Notes under the pieces: model-generated
Databases searched by the model: none
What the model saw: the letters and a program-made list of their open reading frames with translations, nothing else
What the model was told of the DNA's origin: nothing
DNA from: Alteromonas sp. BMJM2
Lineage (GTDB): Bacteria; Pseudomonadota; Gammaproteobacteria; Enterobacterales; Alteromonadaceae
NCBI RefSeq assembly: GCF_027257845.1
Contig: NZ_JAPVOT010000007.1
Span: 124,001-188,000, forward strand
Length of the DNA: 64,000 nt
Reading direction: 5' to 3'
Part shown: positions 1-9,695 of the stretch, in pieces
Position numbering within the stretch: position 1 is the stretch's first letter
How the letters are laid out: every line of letters begins with the position of its first letter
Position numbers and translations under genes: made by a program

Positions 1-1664
1 TTGAAAAAGAGAGCGTTGACCCCTTCGAGCAATTTTTGCAAGAGTCATTAGGCAGCGAACCCGACAATCCAGAAGTGTTGGTACGCGATGTCGTAGACGT
101 GCTTGAAAACGCGGCAAAAGACAGAAGAATTAAAGCACTCGTGCTAGACCTTCAAGGGCTTACTGGTGGTGGACTAGACAAGCTTCGCGTTGTAGCAGAG
201 GCCATTGAGTCCTTTAAAGAATCTGAAAAGCCTGTTTACGCTATAGGCGACTACTACTCTCAAGATCAATACTACTTAGCAGCCCAAGCTGACCATGTGT
301 ACCTTAATCCCATGGGTGGCCTATTGCTTGAGGGTTACGGCCGTTACGGTCTGTATTTTAAAGACATGCTAGATAAACTCAAAGTGACTACACATATATT
401 TAGAGTGGGCACATACAAGTCGGCAGTCGAGCCGGTCATGAGAAATGACATGTCTGCTGAAGCAAAAGAAGCAGAAAAGCAGTGGTTAGACGGGTATTGG
501 AAACAATATAAAGAAGATGTTGCTGCAGCCCGCGGTATAGACGTCGCTAACTTCGATGAAACGGCTAACGAATTGCTTTCTAAGTTTGAGGCCGCTGGAG
601 GCGATTTCGCTCAATATGCCCTTGATAACAATTGGGTAGATGCACTAAAGACCCGGGAAGAAGTGAGACAAGAACTTATCGAATTGGTGGGTGAAGGTGA
701 TAACCAGCAGGGAATCAATCTAACAGCCTTTAACACCTATTTAAAAGTGATTAATCCTCCGATGCCTAAGATCGATAGTGATATGGACAAGGTGGCAATC
801 GTAGTGGCAAAAGGTACCATCTTAGACGGTAATCAAAAAGCCGGTACTATTGGTGGCGATAGCACAGCACGATTACTGCGTCAGGCTCGCTTAGACGACA
901 ATATTAAAGCAGTAGTGCTTCAAATAGACTCACCAGGTGGCAGTGCTTTTGCCTCAGAAGTGATTCGCCAAGAGATATTACAGCTGCGTCAAGCTGGTAA
1001 GCCAGTTATCTCTTCAATGAGTACGTACGCAGCATCTGGCGGTTATTGGATAGCAGCAAGCACTGATAAAATTATTGCAAGCCCAAGTACAATCACAGGC
1101 TCAATTGGTGTATTTGGTATGTTAATGACCTACGAAAACTCACTAGACTATTTAGGCATACACAGCGATGGCGTTGGCTCTACTGACATTGCAGGCTTAT
1201 CGCCAGCAAGAGCGCTATCTCCAGCGTTTGGACAAATCCTTCAGCGCAATGTTGAAAACACCTACGGAAACTTTCTATCATTAGTAGCAAACGCTAGGGA
1301 TATGACTGTTGAAGAAGTTGACACTGTTGCTCAGGGGCGCGTGTGGATTGGTGAAGATGCATTAGCGTTAGGCCTTGTTGATGAGCTTGGTGAGCTTGAT
1401 GATGCAGTAGCTGCTGCAGCTGAATTCGCTGAGTTAGAAAATTACGACACAGTGTATGTACAGCGCAGCCTTAGTGCTCAAGAACTGTTTTGGAAAGAAT
1501 TCTTTGGCCAGGCTATGACATTTGTTGGTAAATGGCAGTTCGCTAACAGCAACTCTGCGCTTATCAATGAATTTAAACGCGTCATGGGTGAGTTTAATAC
1601 CTTAAATGAGCTCAACGATCCAAAAGGCACGTACATATTGTGCTTACCCTGTGATGTGAGATAA
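1..1664 (+). CDS. sppA: Signal peptide peptidase SppA, 67-kDa type (5'-truncated)
   Basis: Membrane-bound serine protease that degrades cleaved signal peptides. The reading frame is already open at base 3, so the N-terminus with its membrane anchor lies outside the window; the first ATG/TTG-type codon inside is not the real start. Two tandem ClpP-like domains are visible. The general-base lysine of the Ser/Lys dyad lies in GTYKSAVEP (about nt 409-435) in the first domain. The nucleophilic serine lies in YAASGGYW (about nt 1027-1050) in the second, preceded by the conserved SPGGSA segment. The C-terminus, with DPKG followed by a Cys pair, is typical of the family. A strong hairpin terminator follows directly. 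Confidence 0.95.
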   Translation, partial: EKESVDPFEQFLQESLGSEPDNPEVLVRDVVDVLENAAKDRRIKALVLDLQGLTGGGLDKLRVVAEAIESFKESEKPVYAIGDYYSQDQYYLAAQADHVYLNPMGGLLLEGYGRYGLYFKDMLDKLKVTTHIFRVGTYKSAVEPVMRNDMSAEAKEAEKQWLDGYWKQYKEDVAAARGIDVANFDETANELLSKFEAAGGDFAQYALDNNWVDALKTREEVRQELIELVGEGDNQQGINLTAFNTYLKVINPPMPKIDSDMDKVAIVVAKGTILDGNQKAGTIGGDSTARLLRQARLDDNIKAVVLQIDSPGGSAFASEVIRQEILQLRQAGKPVISSMSTYAASGGYWIAASTDKIIASPSTITGSIGVFGMLMTYENSLDYLGIHSDGVGSTDIAGLSPARALSPAFGQILQRNVENTYGNFLSLVANARDMTVEEVDTVAQGRVWIGEDALALGLVDELGELDDAVAAAAEFAELENYDTVYVQRSLSAQELFWKEFFGQAMTFVGKWQFANSNSALINEFKRVMGEFNTLNELNDPKGTYILCLPCDVR

Positions 1665-1697
1665 TATTTAACGTGATCTACCTCACAATGCTTTGAG

Positions 1698-1725
1698 AAA
1701 ACGCCGTTTAATACGGCGTTTTTTT
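1698..1725 (+). terminator. Rho-independent terminator after sppA
   Basis: A perfect 9-bp stem (AAACGCCGT / ACGGCGTTT) with a short TTAAT-type loop runs into a T tract 34 bases after the sppA stop. It sits only about 5 bases before the first in-frame ATG of the downstream sprT frame, which argues against that ATG being used. Confidence 0.85.
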
Positions 1726-1828
1726 ATAGATGTACTTTTATAACTTTACTTTTATTAAACTTTGCTCTTTGCACTGTTTTTGTGGCAGCGCACCGAATTG
1801 TAAGCCTGTATTTAAAAGGACAAACGCC

Positions 1829-2323
1829 ATCGCTACTCGTGACTTATCTGAGCAACAGCAATATGAAATCCATGCTGCGCTAACCGCTTGTTATGACAAA
1901 GCAGAAAACTATTTTAATAGGCAATTTGTCCGCCCTCACCTGTCATTTCGACGCTCGGGTAAAAACGCAGGCACGGCATTCCTACAGCAAAATAGAATTA
2001 ATTTGCACCCTTTGCTGTTTAAGCAAAATCAACAGGCATTCTTACAAGAAGTGATACCTCATGAGGTAAGCCACCTGCTGGTTTGGACTTTGTTCGGACG
2101 AGTGAAGCCTCACGGTGAAAAGTGGCAGAGCATTATGATAGAGGTGTTTGGATGTGAGGCAAAAACAACGCATAGCTTTGACGTGAAAGCGGTGACAAAC
2201 ACCGTGGCTTATTCCTGTGAATGCAGTGAGCATAACCTCTCAATGCGACGCCATAAAAGCATTCTCAACGGTACACGCTATCGTTGTAGGAAGTGTAATT
2301 CAGAACTAAAACAGAATACTTAA
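1829..2323 (+). CDS. sprT: SprT family zinc metalloprotease-like protein
   Basis: SprT/Spartan-like zinc protein. The metal site HExxH appears as VIPHEVSHLLV, followed by KPHGEKW. A C-terminal zinc ribbon carries CEC and CRKC cysteine pairs. The frame is open from an ATG at 1730, but that ATG directly abuts the sppA terminator and has no ribosome-binding site. I place the start at an ATC codon at 1829, 8 bases after AAGGA. This gives 164 residues, with 46 residues before the AGTA(F/W)L motif, exactly as I recall for E. coli SprT (165 aa). The stop overlaps the convergent yfbV stop. Family identity is solid; the start is an inference, and 1730 or TTG 1769 remain possible. Confidence 0.85.
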   Translation: MATRDLSEQQQYEIHAALTACYDKAENYFNRQFVRPHLSFRRSGKNAGTAFLQQNRINLHPLLFKQNQQAFLQEVIPHEVSHLLVWTLFGRVKPHGEKWQSIMIEVFGCEAKTTHSFDVKAVTNTVAYSCECSEHNLSMRRHKSILNGTRYRCRKCNSELKQNT

Positions 2324-2769
2324 TTAAACCAATTCTCGGTAAACGCATTGTCTAAGTCTTTAAACGCTGTTTTGAGTAACTGCGCTAGTTCTTTATATTT
2401 TGGCTTTGATTTAACCGAAGCGACTTTACAGCCCTGCGAGCGCATTGAAGAATGTATTTCCTGATACCAGCTGTTCAACTGGGGCGGTAAATATTGGTCC
2501 GAGCGATGGCCTAGCCACAGCAAACCTTGTATGGGGAGACTAAGAAAAAACATGCCCATGGCAATAGTCTGTGGAATAAACTGCGTACCTAAGTTTTGAA
2601 GCAACAGTAAACATATCACCATGGTGGCTGGCGGCATGGTCTTTATAGCGAATTTAGTGGCAGCCACAACTCTGCACTCTGGAAAAAAACCATACAGCTC
2701 TTTCCTCATGGGCCATGTTTTCATGTATTGTTGACCGTCTTTCAGCATTGTCATCACTGACTGTGACAT
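2320..2769 (-). CDS. yfbV: UPF0208 membrane protein YfbV
   Basis: A 149-residue inner-membrane protein of the UPF0208 family. In E. coli YfbV has been linked to insulation of the Ter macrodomain of the chromosome. It matches in length and layout: an N-terminal GQQYMKTWPMRKEL segment, two hydrophobic helices (about residues 45-62 and 68-88), the LPIQGLLWLGHRS segment between membrane and cytoplasm, and a charged C-terminus with KPKYKELAQLLKTAFK. It is convergent with sprT, overlapping by 4 bases at the stop codons. It is probably transcribed alone from the long region shared with trxB. Confidence 0.9.
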   Translation of the reverse strand: MSQSVMTMLKDGQQYMKTWPMRKELYGFFPECRVVAATKFAIKTMPPATMVICLLLLQNLGTQFIPQTIAMGMFFLSLPIQGLLWLGHRSDQYLPPQLNSWYQEIHSSMRSQGCKVASVKSKPKYKELAQLLKTAFKDLDNAFTENWFN

Positions 2770-4127
<1,358 letters not shown>

Positions 4128-4137
4128 TCGCAGTGTG

Positions 4138-4171
4138 GGCCTCACTTATCCTGTGAGAAATCGGTGAGGCC
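4138..4171 (+). promoter_or_regulatory. Hairpin covering the aat ribosome-binding site
   Basis: GGCCTCAC (4138-4145) pairs perfectly with GTGAGGCC (4164-4171). The 3' arm contains GAGG, the only Shine-Dalgarno-like sequence before the aat ATG at 4178. The tail TTTATT is too poor for a confident terminator. It may therefore be a weak terminator after trxB or a structure that limits aat translation. Confidence 0.45.
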
Positions 4172-4177
4172 TTTATT

Positions 4178-4924
4178 ATGCTAGCACTACACTACATTGA
4201 AAATGATGCGCCCTTCCCTGCGGTACATGAGGCCTTAGCCGAACCCAATGGCTTACTCGCTTTTGGCGGCGACCTAAGTCCTCAGCGTTTGTTCTCAGCG
4301 TACTCTCAAGGCATTTTTCCTTGGTTCAGCGATGACGAACCTTTACTGTGGTGGTCTCCTGATCCGAGAGCTATCATTGAATTAGATGATTTCTGCGTTT
4401 CAAAAAGTTTAAAGAAACTCGTTAGACAGCGAAAGTATACCGTAACGCTTAATCATGCATTTGATAAAGTTATCGATACGTGCTCGGCAATACCGCGGGT
4501 TACGCAATCAGGAAGCGGCACTTCTAACGAAACTTGGATTACCGACGATATGAAAGCCGCCTATTCGCAACTTCATGGCTTAGGCATTGCCCACTCTGTT
4601 GAGGTATGGGAAAACGAACAGCTCGTTGGCGGCCTTTACGGCGTAGGTATTGGTAAGGTGTACTGCGGTGAGTCTATGTTTCACAAGAAAAGTAATGCAT
4701 CTAAACTTGCAATGGTTGCCCTTGTAGAGCATATGCGTTCACAAAACATGGCTTTTATTGATTGCCAACTTCCTACCGATCATTTGGCCTCATTAGGCGC
4801 GTGCGCGGTCACTAGAGAAGACTTTATTAAGAAACTGAATGAAAATAATCAGACTGTAGCTACAAATGGAGAGCTATGTTCTGAATATTTAGAGCATTGG
4901 CGCCCAAGAGTAATAACACCATGA
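4178..4924 (+). CDS. aat: Leucyl/phenylalanyl-tRNA--protein transferase Aat
   Basis: Cytoplasmic transferase that adds Leu or Phe from aminoacyl-tRNA to proteins with N-terminal Lys or Arg, making them ClpS/ClpAP substrates. Family hallmarks are LLAFGGDLSPQRLFSAYSQG, FPWFSD with LLWWSPDPRA, ETWIT, GGLYGVGIGKVYCGESMF and a C-terminal DCQLPTDHLASLGA. The length of 248 aa is normal. It overlaps the next gene by ATGA, so the two are translationally coupled. Its partner genes bpt, clpA and clpS lie within 4 kb. Confidence 0.97.
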   Translation: MLALHYIENDAPFPAVHEALAEPNGLLAFGGDLSPQRLFSAYSQGIFPWFSDDEPLLWWSPDPRAIIELDDFCVSKSLKKLVRQRKYTVTLNHAFDKVIDTCSAIPRVTQSGSGTSNETWITDDMKAAYSQLHGLGIAHSVEVWENEQLVGGLYGVGIGKVYCGESMFHKKSNASKLAMVALVEHMRSQNMAFIDCQLPTDHLASLGACAVTREDFIKKLNENNQTVATNGELCSEYLEHWRPRVITP

Positions 4925-5634
4925 AATTTGGTATCACTCAGTCATTTTCCTGCAGCTACCTTCCTAACGAGGAAGAAAGACTGCTGGTCTATGCAGAAGA
5001 AGATGCATCGTTATCATCCCGATATTCTCAGCTGATTCAAGCAGGGTTTAGGCGAAGCGGCGAACAAATTTACCGCCCCCACTGTGTTAGTTGCAACAAA
5101 TGCCAATCTGTAAGGCTCTCGGTGGATGTATTCACGCCCTCTCGCAGCCAAAAGCGGATTTTGAAAAGCAATGCTGCACTATCTGTAAAGTTTAGTACTT
5201 CATTAAAACCAGAATACTATCCGTTGTACGAGCGCTACATCAATGAGCGGCATTCTGATGGCTCGATGTATCCCCCTTCCTATGAACAATTTGATAATTT
5301 TTTAAACTGTACATGGATGGCACCACATTTTTTAGAAGCTTATGATAAAGATAAGCTTGTAGCGGTTGCAGTAACAGACGTACTAGAGGACAATGCATAC
5401 TCAAGCGCGTTATCAGCGCTTTATACCTTTTTTGACCCTGACTATGCCGCATCATCTCTCGGTACGTGGATGATACTCATGCAAATTGAACAGGCAAGGT
5501 CATTAGGCCACCATTACGTTTACTTAGGGTACTATGTGGAAGGCTGTCAAAAAATGAGCTACAAGCACAAATTTCACCCCTTTGAACAGTTTATAGACAA
5601 CCAATGGCATCTATTTACTAAAAAACCAGCTTAA
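4921..5634 (+). CDS. bpt: Aspartate/glutamate leucyltransferase Bpt
   Basis: Arginyltransferase-like (ATE1-type) enzyme that adds Leu to proteins with N-terminal Asp or Glu, the acidic branch of the bacterial N-degron pathway. Motifs are CSYLPNEEERLLVYAE near the N-terminus, the CxxC-bearing segment YRPHCVSCNKCQSVRL, and a GNAT-like C-terminal half with YLGYYVEGCQKMSYKHKF. The start is the ATG at 4921 inside the aat stop (ATGA overlap), giving 237 aa, the usual size. A longer frame from 4897 would lie inside aat and is not needed. Confidence 0.95.
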   Translation: MKFGITQSFSCSYLPNEEERLLVYAEEDASLSSRYSQLIQAGFRRSGEQIYRPHCVSCNKCQSVRLSVDVFTPSRSQKRILKSNAALSVKFSTSLKPEYYPLYERYINERHSDGSMYPPSYEQFDNFLNCTWMAPHFLEAYDKDKLVAVAVTDVLEDNAYSSALSALYTFFDPDYAASSLGTWMILMQIEQARSLGHHYVYLGYYVEGCQKMSYKHKFHPFEQFIDNQWHLFTKKPA

Positions 5635-5709
5635 TCGCTTTACACTGCACGCAAGATTGGTTAATGTCTGCGCGGCAAAAATTTTGAATTACTGAGGTAA
5701 CTGCTTTAC

Positions 5710-5928
5710 ATGGCAAAAGAAGATTGTATTGAAATGGAAGGTACGGTGCAAGACACTCTACCTAATACTATGTTCCGCGTAGAACTAGAGAATGGTCACG
5801 TAGTGACTGCACATATTTCTGGTAAAATGCGTAAGAACTATATCCGAATTCTTACTGGCGATAAGGTCACTGTTGAGATGACTCCCTATGATTTGACCAA
5901 AGGTCGTATCATTTATCGCGCAAGATAA
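5710..5928 (+). CDS. infA: Translation initiation factor IF-1
   Basis: A 72-residue S1-like OB-fold protein that binds the 30S A site during initiation. The sequence is nearly invariant for the family: [25 protein letters not shown] and a C-terminal [13 protein letters not shown]. It lies 75 bases after bpt, in the standard gene order. A bidirectional terminator follows and separates it from the convergent clpA. Confidence 0.98.
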   Translation: MAKEDCIEMEGTVQDTLPNTMFRVELENGHVVTAHISGKMRKNYIRILTGDKVTVEMTPYDLTKGRIIYRAR

Positions 5929-5954
5929 TGAGCCATTGAAGCGGTAACGCATAA

Positions 5955-5992
5955 AAAAAGCCCGATAATTTTTAAATTATCGGGCTTTTTAA
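5955..5992. terminator. Bidirectional terminator between infA and clpA
   Basis: A long near-perfect palindrome (AAGCCCGATAATT / AATTATCGGGCTT) has an A tract on the left and a T tract on the right, so it can end transcription from both infA (+) and clpA (-). Confidence 0.9.
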
Positions 5993-6012
5993 TTTGTGCG
6001 TCACTTTACCAA

Positions 6013-8289
6013 TTAACTCGGCTCAGCTTGCTCTGACTTCGTATCCACGCCGCTGTATTCAAACGTTAATTTGTCATCAACGTAATCCACTTTAACGTTT
6101 CCGCCTTTCGCCAGCTCACCAAACAGCAGCTCATTGGCCAGTTCTTTCTTAAGCTCATCTTTTATGAGACGTGCCATTGGGCGCGCACCCATCGACTTGT
6201 CATACCCTTTTTCAGCCATGTAAGCTCGTGCTTCAGATGTCACCTCTAAAGACACACCTTTCACGTCTAACTGAGCCTGCAATTCGATAATGAACTTGTC
6301 TACCACCTGTAAGATGATTTCAGCATCCAAGTGATTAAACCATATGATGCCATCAAGACGATTACGGAACTCAGGGGTGAATATCTTATTGATTTCACTC
6401 AGGGCATCGTGACTATGATCTTGTTGCTTAAAGCCTATAGACTTGCGCACAGTTTCCTGTACACCTGCGTTGGTGGTCATCACCAATACCACATTTCTGA
6501 AATCAACCTTACGGCCGTTGTTATCAGTCAGTGTGCCGTGGTCCATTACCTGCAGTAATATGTTGTAAATATCGCTGTGGGCTTTCTCAATTTCATCAAG
6601 TAACACAACCGAATACGGGTTTTTAATTACCGCGTCAGTCAACAACCCGCCTTGGTCGAAACCAACATAGCCTGGAGGCGCACCAATTAAACGGCTAACA
6701 GCATGACGTTCCATGTACTCAGACATATCGAAGCGCACTAGCTCAACACCCATAATATTTGAAAGCTGTTGAGTGACCTCCGTTTTACCTACACCGGTTG
6801 GACCTGCAAATAAGAAACTACCAATTGGCTTTGTTTCAGCGCCTAATCCAGAGCGAGACAGCAATATAGCGTCATTAAGCGTCTCTATGGCTTTGTCCTG
6901 ACCGAACACTACCATCTTAAGGTTGCGCCCTAGGTTTTTAAGTACTTCTTTGTCAGATGCCGATACGGACTTCTCAGGTATACGAGCCATTTTAGCTATA
7001 ATTTGCTCGATATCACCCACATTGATTGTTTTCTTTCGCTTTGACGGTGCAAGGAGACGCTGACTAGCGCCGGCTTCGTCCATTACATCAATAGCTTTAT
7101 CAGGTAGGTGCCTCTCATTAATGTATTTCGCAGACAGCTCCGCCGCAGCCTGAATCGCTTTTTGCGTGAATCGCACATTGTGGTGATCTTCGTAACGGCT
7201 TTTCAGTCCAAGTAAAATCTTCGTAGTGTCGCTAACACTTGGCTCTGTCACGTCGACCTTTTGGAAGCGACGAGCTAATGCACGATCTTTCTCAAAAATA
7301 CCTTGATACTCTTGATACGTGGTTGATCCAATACAGCGTAATTCGCCGCTAGATAGTTTAGGTTTTAGTAAGTTAGAGGCATCCATGACGCCACCAGAAG
7401 CTGCACCTGCACCAATGATCGTATGAATTTCATCAATGAACAATATGGCATGTTCATCTTTACTGAGCTCTTTGAGTATGGCCTTAAGGCGCTTTTCAAA
7501 GTCGCCGCGGTATTTTGTTCCCGCCAGCAGGCCACCAAGGTCAAGAGAGTAAACGGTACTTTGTGCAATAACCTCTGGTACATCGTCGTTCACAATACGG
7601 TAAGCTAACCCTTCGGCGATAGCGGTTTTACCCACACCTGCTTCACCAACAAGTAGAGGGTTATTTTTACGACGTCTGCATAAGATTTGAATCGTACGTT
7701 CAACTTCAGCATCACGGCCGATAAGAGGGTCGATTTTGCCATCTTTAGCATGGCGGTTTAAATCGGTAGCGTATTTACCTAACGCTGTTCCGTTTTCTTC
7801 ACCGCCCTCAGCCTCTTCTGGAGTTTCCGAATTTATTGACTCATCATCTTCAGCTTTACTCACACCATGGCTAATATAATTAACCACATCAAGTCTAGTC
7901 ACGTCGGCTTTCTTCAAAATGAATACTGCCTGCGACTCTTGCTCGCTAAAGATAGCGACTAGCACATTGGCGCCGGTAACTTCATCTTTGCCTGACGACT
8001 GAACATGAAAAACGGCGCGCTGCAGCACTCGTTGAAACCCGAGGGTCGGCTGCGTTTCACGCTCGTTCAGCTGCTCGTCTAAAATAAGTGGCGTTGTATC
8101 TTTCACAAAAGATAGCAATTCGCTTTTAACGGCCTCAACGTCTGCGCCACACGCTTTTAATGCATCGCGAGCTGCTGTGTTGTCCAGCAATGCCAACAAC
8201 AAGTGTTCTACCGTCATAAACTCATGACGGTGCTCTCTGGCAAATACAAACGCACTATTTAACGTCTGTTCTAATTCTTTATTTAACAT
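6013..8289 (-). CDS. clpA: ATP-dependent Clp protease ATP-binding subunit ClpA
   Basis: AAA+ unfoldase that feeds ClpP and, with ClpS, degrades N-degron substrates. The N-domain (about residues 1-145) binds ClpS. The first ATPase module has Walker A GEAGVGKT and Walker B LFIDEIH. The second has GPTGVGKTE and VVLLDEIEKAH. The ClpP-docking loop appears as IGF, where E. coli has IGL. The length of 758 aa equals that of E. coli ClpA. The ATG at 8289 follows GAGGGCGAG. It lies 24 bases downstream of clpS, in one operon. Confidence 0.98.
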   Translation of the reverse strand: MLNKELEQTLNSAFVFAREHRHEFMTVEHLLLALLDNTAARDALKACGADVEAVKSELLSFVKDTTPLILDEQLNERETQPTLGFQRVLQRAVFHVQSSGKDEVTGANVLVAIFSEQESQAVFILKKADVTRLDVVNYISHGVSKAEDDESINSETPEEAEGGEENGTALGKYATDLNRHAKDGKIDPLIGRDAEVERTIQILCRRRKNNPLLVGEAGVGKTAIAEGLAYRIVNDDVPEVIAQSTVYSLDLGGLLAGTKYRGDFEKRLKAILKELSKDEHAILFIDEIHTIIGAGAASGGVMDASNLLKPKLSSGELRCIGSTTYQEYQGIFEKDRALARRFQKVDVTEPSVSDTTKILLGLKSRYEDHHNVRFTQKAIQAAAELSAKYINERHLPDKAIDVMDEAGASQRLLAPSKRKKTINVGDIEQIIAKMARIPEKSVSASDKEVLKNLGRNLKMVVFGQDKAIETLNDAILLSRSGLGAETKPIGSFLFAGPTGVGKTEVTQQLSNIMGVELVRFDMSEYMERHAVSRLIGAPPGYVGFDQGGLLTDAVIKNPYSVVLLDEIEKAHSDIYNILLQVMDHGTLTDNNGRKVDFRNVVLVMTTNAGVQETVRKSIGFKQQDHSHDALSEINKIFTPEFRNRLDGIIWFNHLDAEIILQVVDKFIIELQAQLDVKGVSLEVTSEARAYMAEKGYDKSMGARPMARLIKDELKKELANELLFGELAKGGNVKVDYVDDKLTFEYSGVDTKSEQAEPS

Positions 8290-8313
8290 ATTGCTCGCCC
8301 TCTACAAATTGCC

Positions 8314-8634
8314 TTATGCCTGCTCCATTGTGCACATCAATGGGTGCTGGTGTTTGCGTGCGTACTGATTCACTTGCATGACTTTCGTTTCTGCAATCTC
8401 AGCGGTAAAAACACCACAAACCGCTTTACCTTCATAATGTACGGTAAGCATAAGTTGATTGGCTTTCTCAGCGTCCAAATTGAAAAACTGCGTGAGAACC
8501 TCTATAACAAAATCCATTGGTGTATAGTCGTCATTATTCAACAACACTTTATACATGGGAGGCGGCTGCGGCTTTTGTCGCTGCGCGTCTTTTTGTTTTT
8601 CCTTTTCAATACTAATAGCGTTGTCTTTACTCAT
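8314..8634 (-). CDS. clpS: ClpS, ClpA adaptor for N-degron substrates
   Basis: A 106-residue adaptor that binds N-terminal Leu/Phe/Tyr/Trp and delivers the protein to ClpA. Characteristic segments are [20 protein letters not shown], with the Asn/Asp residues that hold the alpha-amino group of the substrate, and [20 protein letters not shown]. The N-terminal tail is charged and flexible, as usual. It is the first gene of clpS-clpA and is divergent from cspD. Confidence 0.97.
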   Translation of the reverse strand: MSKDNAISIEKEKQKDAQRQKPQPPPMYKVLLNNDDYTPMDFVIEVLTQFFNLDAEKANQLMLTVHYEGKAVCGVFTAEIAETKVMQVNQYARKHQHPLMCTMEQA

Positions 8635-8842
8635 AACTTAATAATAGTGTGTTACTGGCAGATGTCGTTAAACTTTTGGATAAAATTAATTCACATTAGC
8701 TCTTGACATAATATGGTTAAAAAATCTACATTTTGATAGTGACATTGAGTATCTGTCTATATCGATACTCAATACACTATGCGCTCGGATCTATAATGGG
8801 GGCATAAACGTGTGAGTTCAAGGATTAAGAGGAAGTCGAAGT

Positions 8843-9061
8843 ATGGCGGTTGGCAAAGTTAAATGGTTTAACAACGCGAAAGGTTTTGGGTTTATCGTTC
8901 CAGAGGAAGGTGGTGATGACATATTCGCTCACTACTCCACAATTCAGATGGAAGGTTATCGCTCATTGAAAGCAGGGCAAGAGGTTCAGTTCGAAGTGCA
9001 ACAAGGACCGAAAGGCTTGCATGCAGAGAACATAGGTTTCGTAGAAGAACCAGAGCGTTAA
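8843..9061 (+). CDS. cspD: Cold-shock-domain protein CspD
   Basis: A 72-residue single OB-fold nucleic-acid-binding protein. RNP1 is KGFGFIVP and RNP2 is DIFAHYSTI. The C-terminal half, ending in KGLHAENI, is closer to CspD than to CspA. In E. coli, CspD inhibits DNA replication in stationary phase. Its divergent position next to clpS-clpA is the same as in E. coli, which supports the name. AGAGGAAG provides the ribosome-binding site. Confidence 0.92.
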   Translation: MAVGKVKWFNNAKGFGFIVPEEGGDDIFAHYSTIQMEGYRSLKAGQEVQFEVQQGPKGLHAENIGFVEEPER

Positions 9062-9695
9062 AGCAAGATTCTAAGCAGCCCGACGGCCATGTCGGGCGCT
9101 TCTAACTCTCTCTTCACATTAAATAAAATGATAAAGCGCCGCTTTCATTTGTCTATCGTATGGTGCATTTTTATCCAATTCACAACATCCCCCTCGTCAC
9201 TGAAAGATGGTAACGAGAAATGGTAATACTGCATCAGCACATCGAATATGGGTGTTTTGAAAGGCGTTTTCACTTCGAATTTTTCTGAGTATTTTCCTAA
9301 TTAAACTCGTTACCCTACGCATCTTGAATATAATTTCACCTAAAGTATGGAAAATTTGTAATAACAATTTGTCTATATCATTCACTTGCACTTAACCGCA
9401 CAGGTTAGTTTCTAACCACTTTGGACTGTTAAAATATAGGACATCTCCTATTTTGGCTTTTCAATGCTCCGGCCCATTTCGTCAACTGAAAACTCACAAA
9501 AAGTATCACTCATGCAACAGACATTAAGGACTCTCTACTCTTGAATGTGATATGTGCCATTTCCCGGCATTTATGCCGCCATTTTATGTTGGCGGCTGCC
9601 ATGCAGATTGCGGACAGTCGAGCATTTAGTTAGCCGGCTTAAAAAATAGATTGAGGTGCTAGTTACTTAGCAGTATTTTCGAACCTGAACCGTCG
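9062..9695. other. Long intergenic region, no recognised gene
   Basis: 634 bases between convergent cspD and the serine hydrolase gene. Apart from the cspD hairpin, the only structure I see is a GCCGCCA...TGGCGGC stem near 9575-9596. A 64-codon minus-strand frame at 9197-9391 has no ribosome-binding site and unremarkable composition; I do not call it. Confidence 0.5.
9078..9097 (+). terminator. Probable cspD terminator
   Basis: GCCCGAC and GTCGGGC form a perfect 7-bp stem 17 bases after the cspD stop. The tail is T/C-rich rather than a pure T run, so termination may be weak. Confidence 0.5.

Noticed and set aside
9197-9391. 64-codon minus-strand frame in the gap after cspD
   Set aside because: No ribosome-binding site, no recognisable family, biased to a few hydrophobic and basic residues; probably chance.
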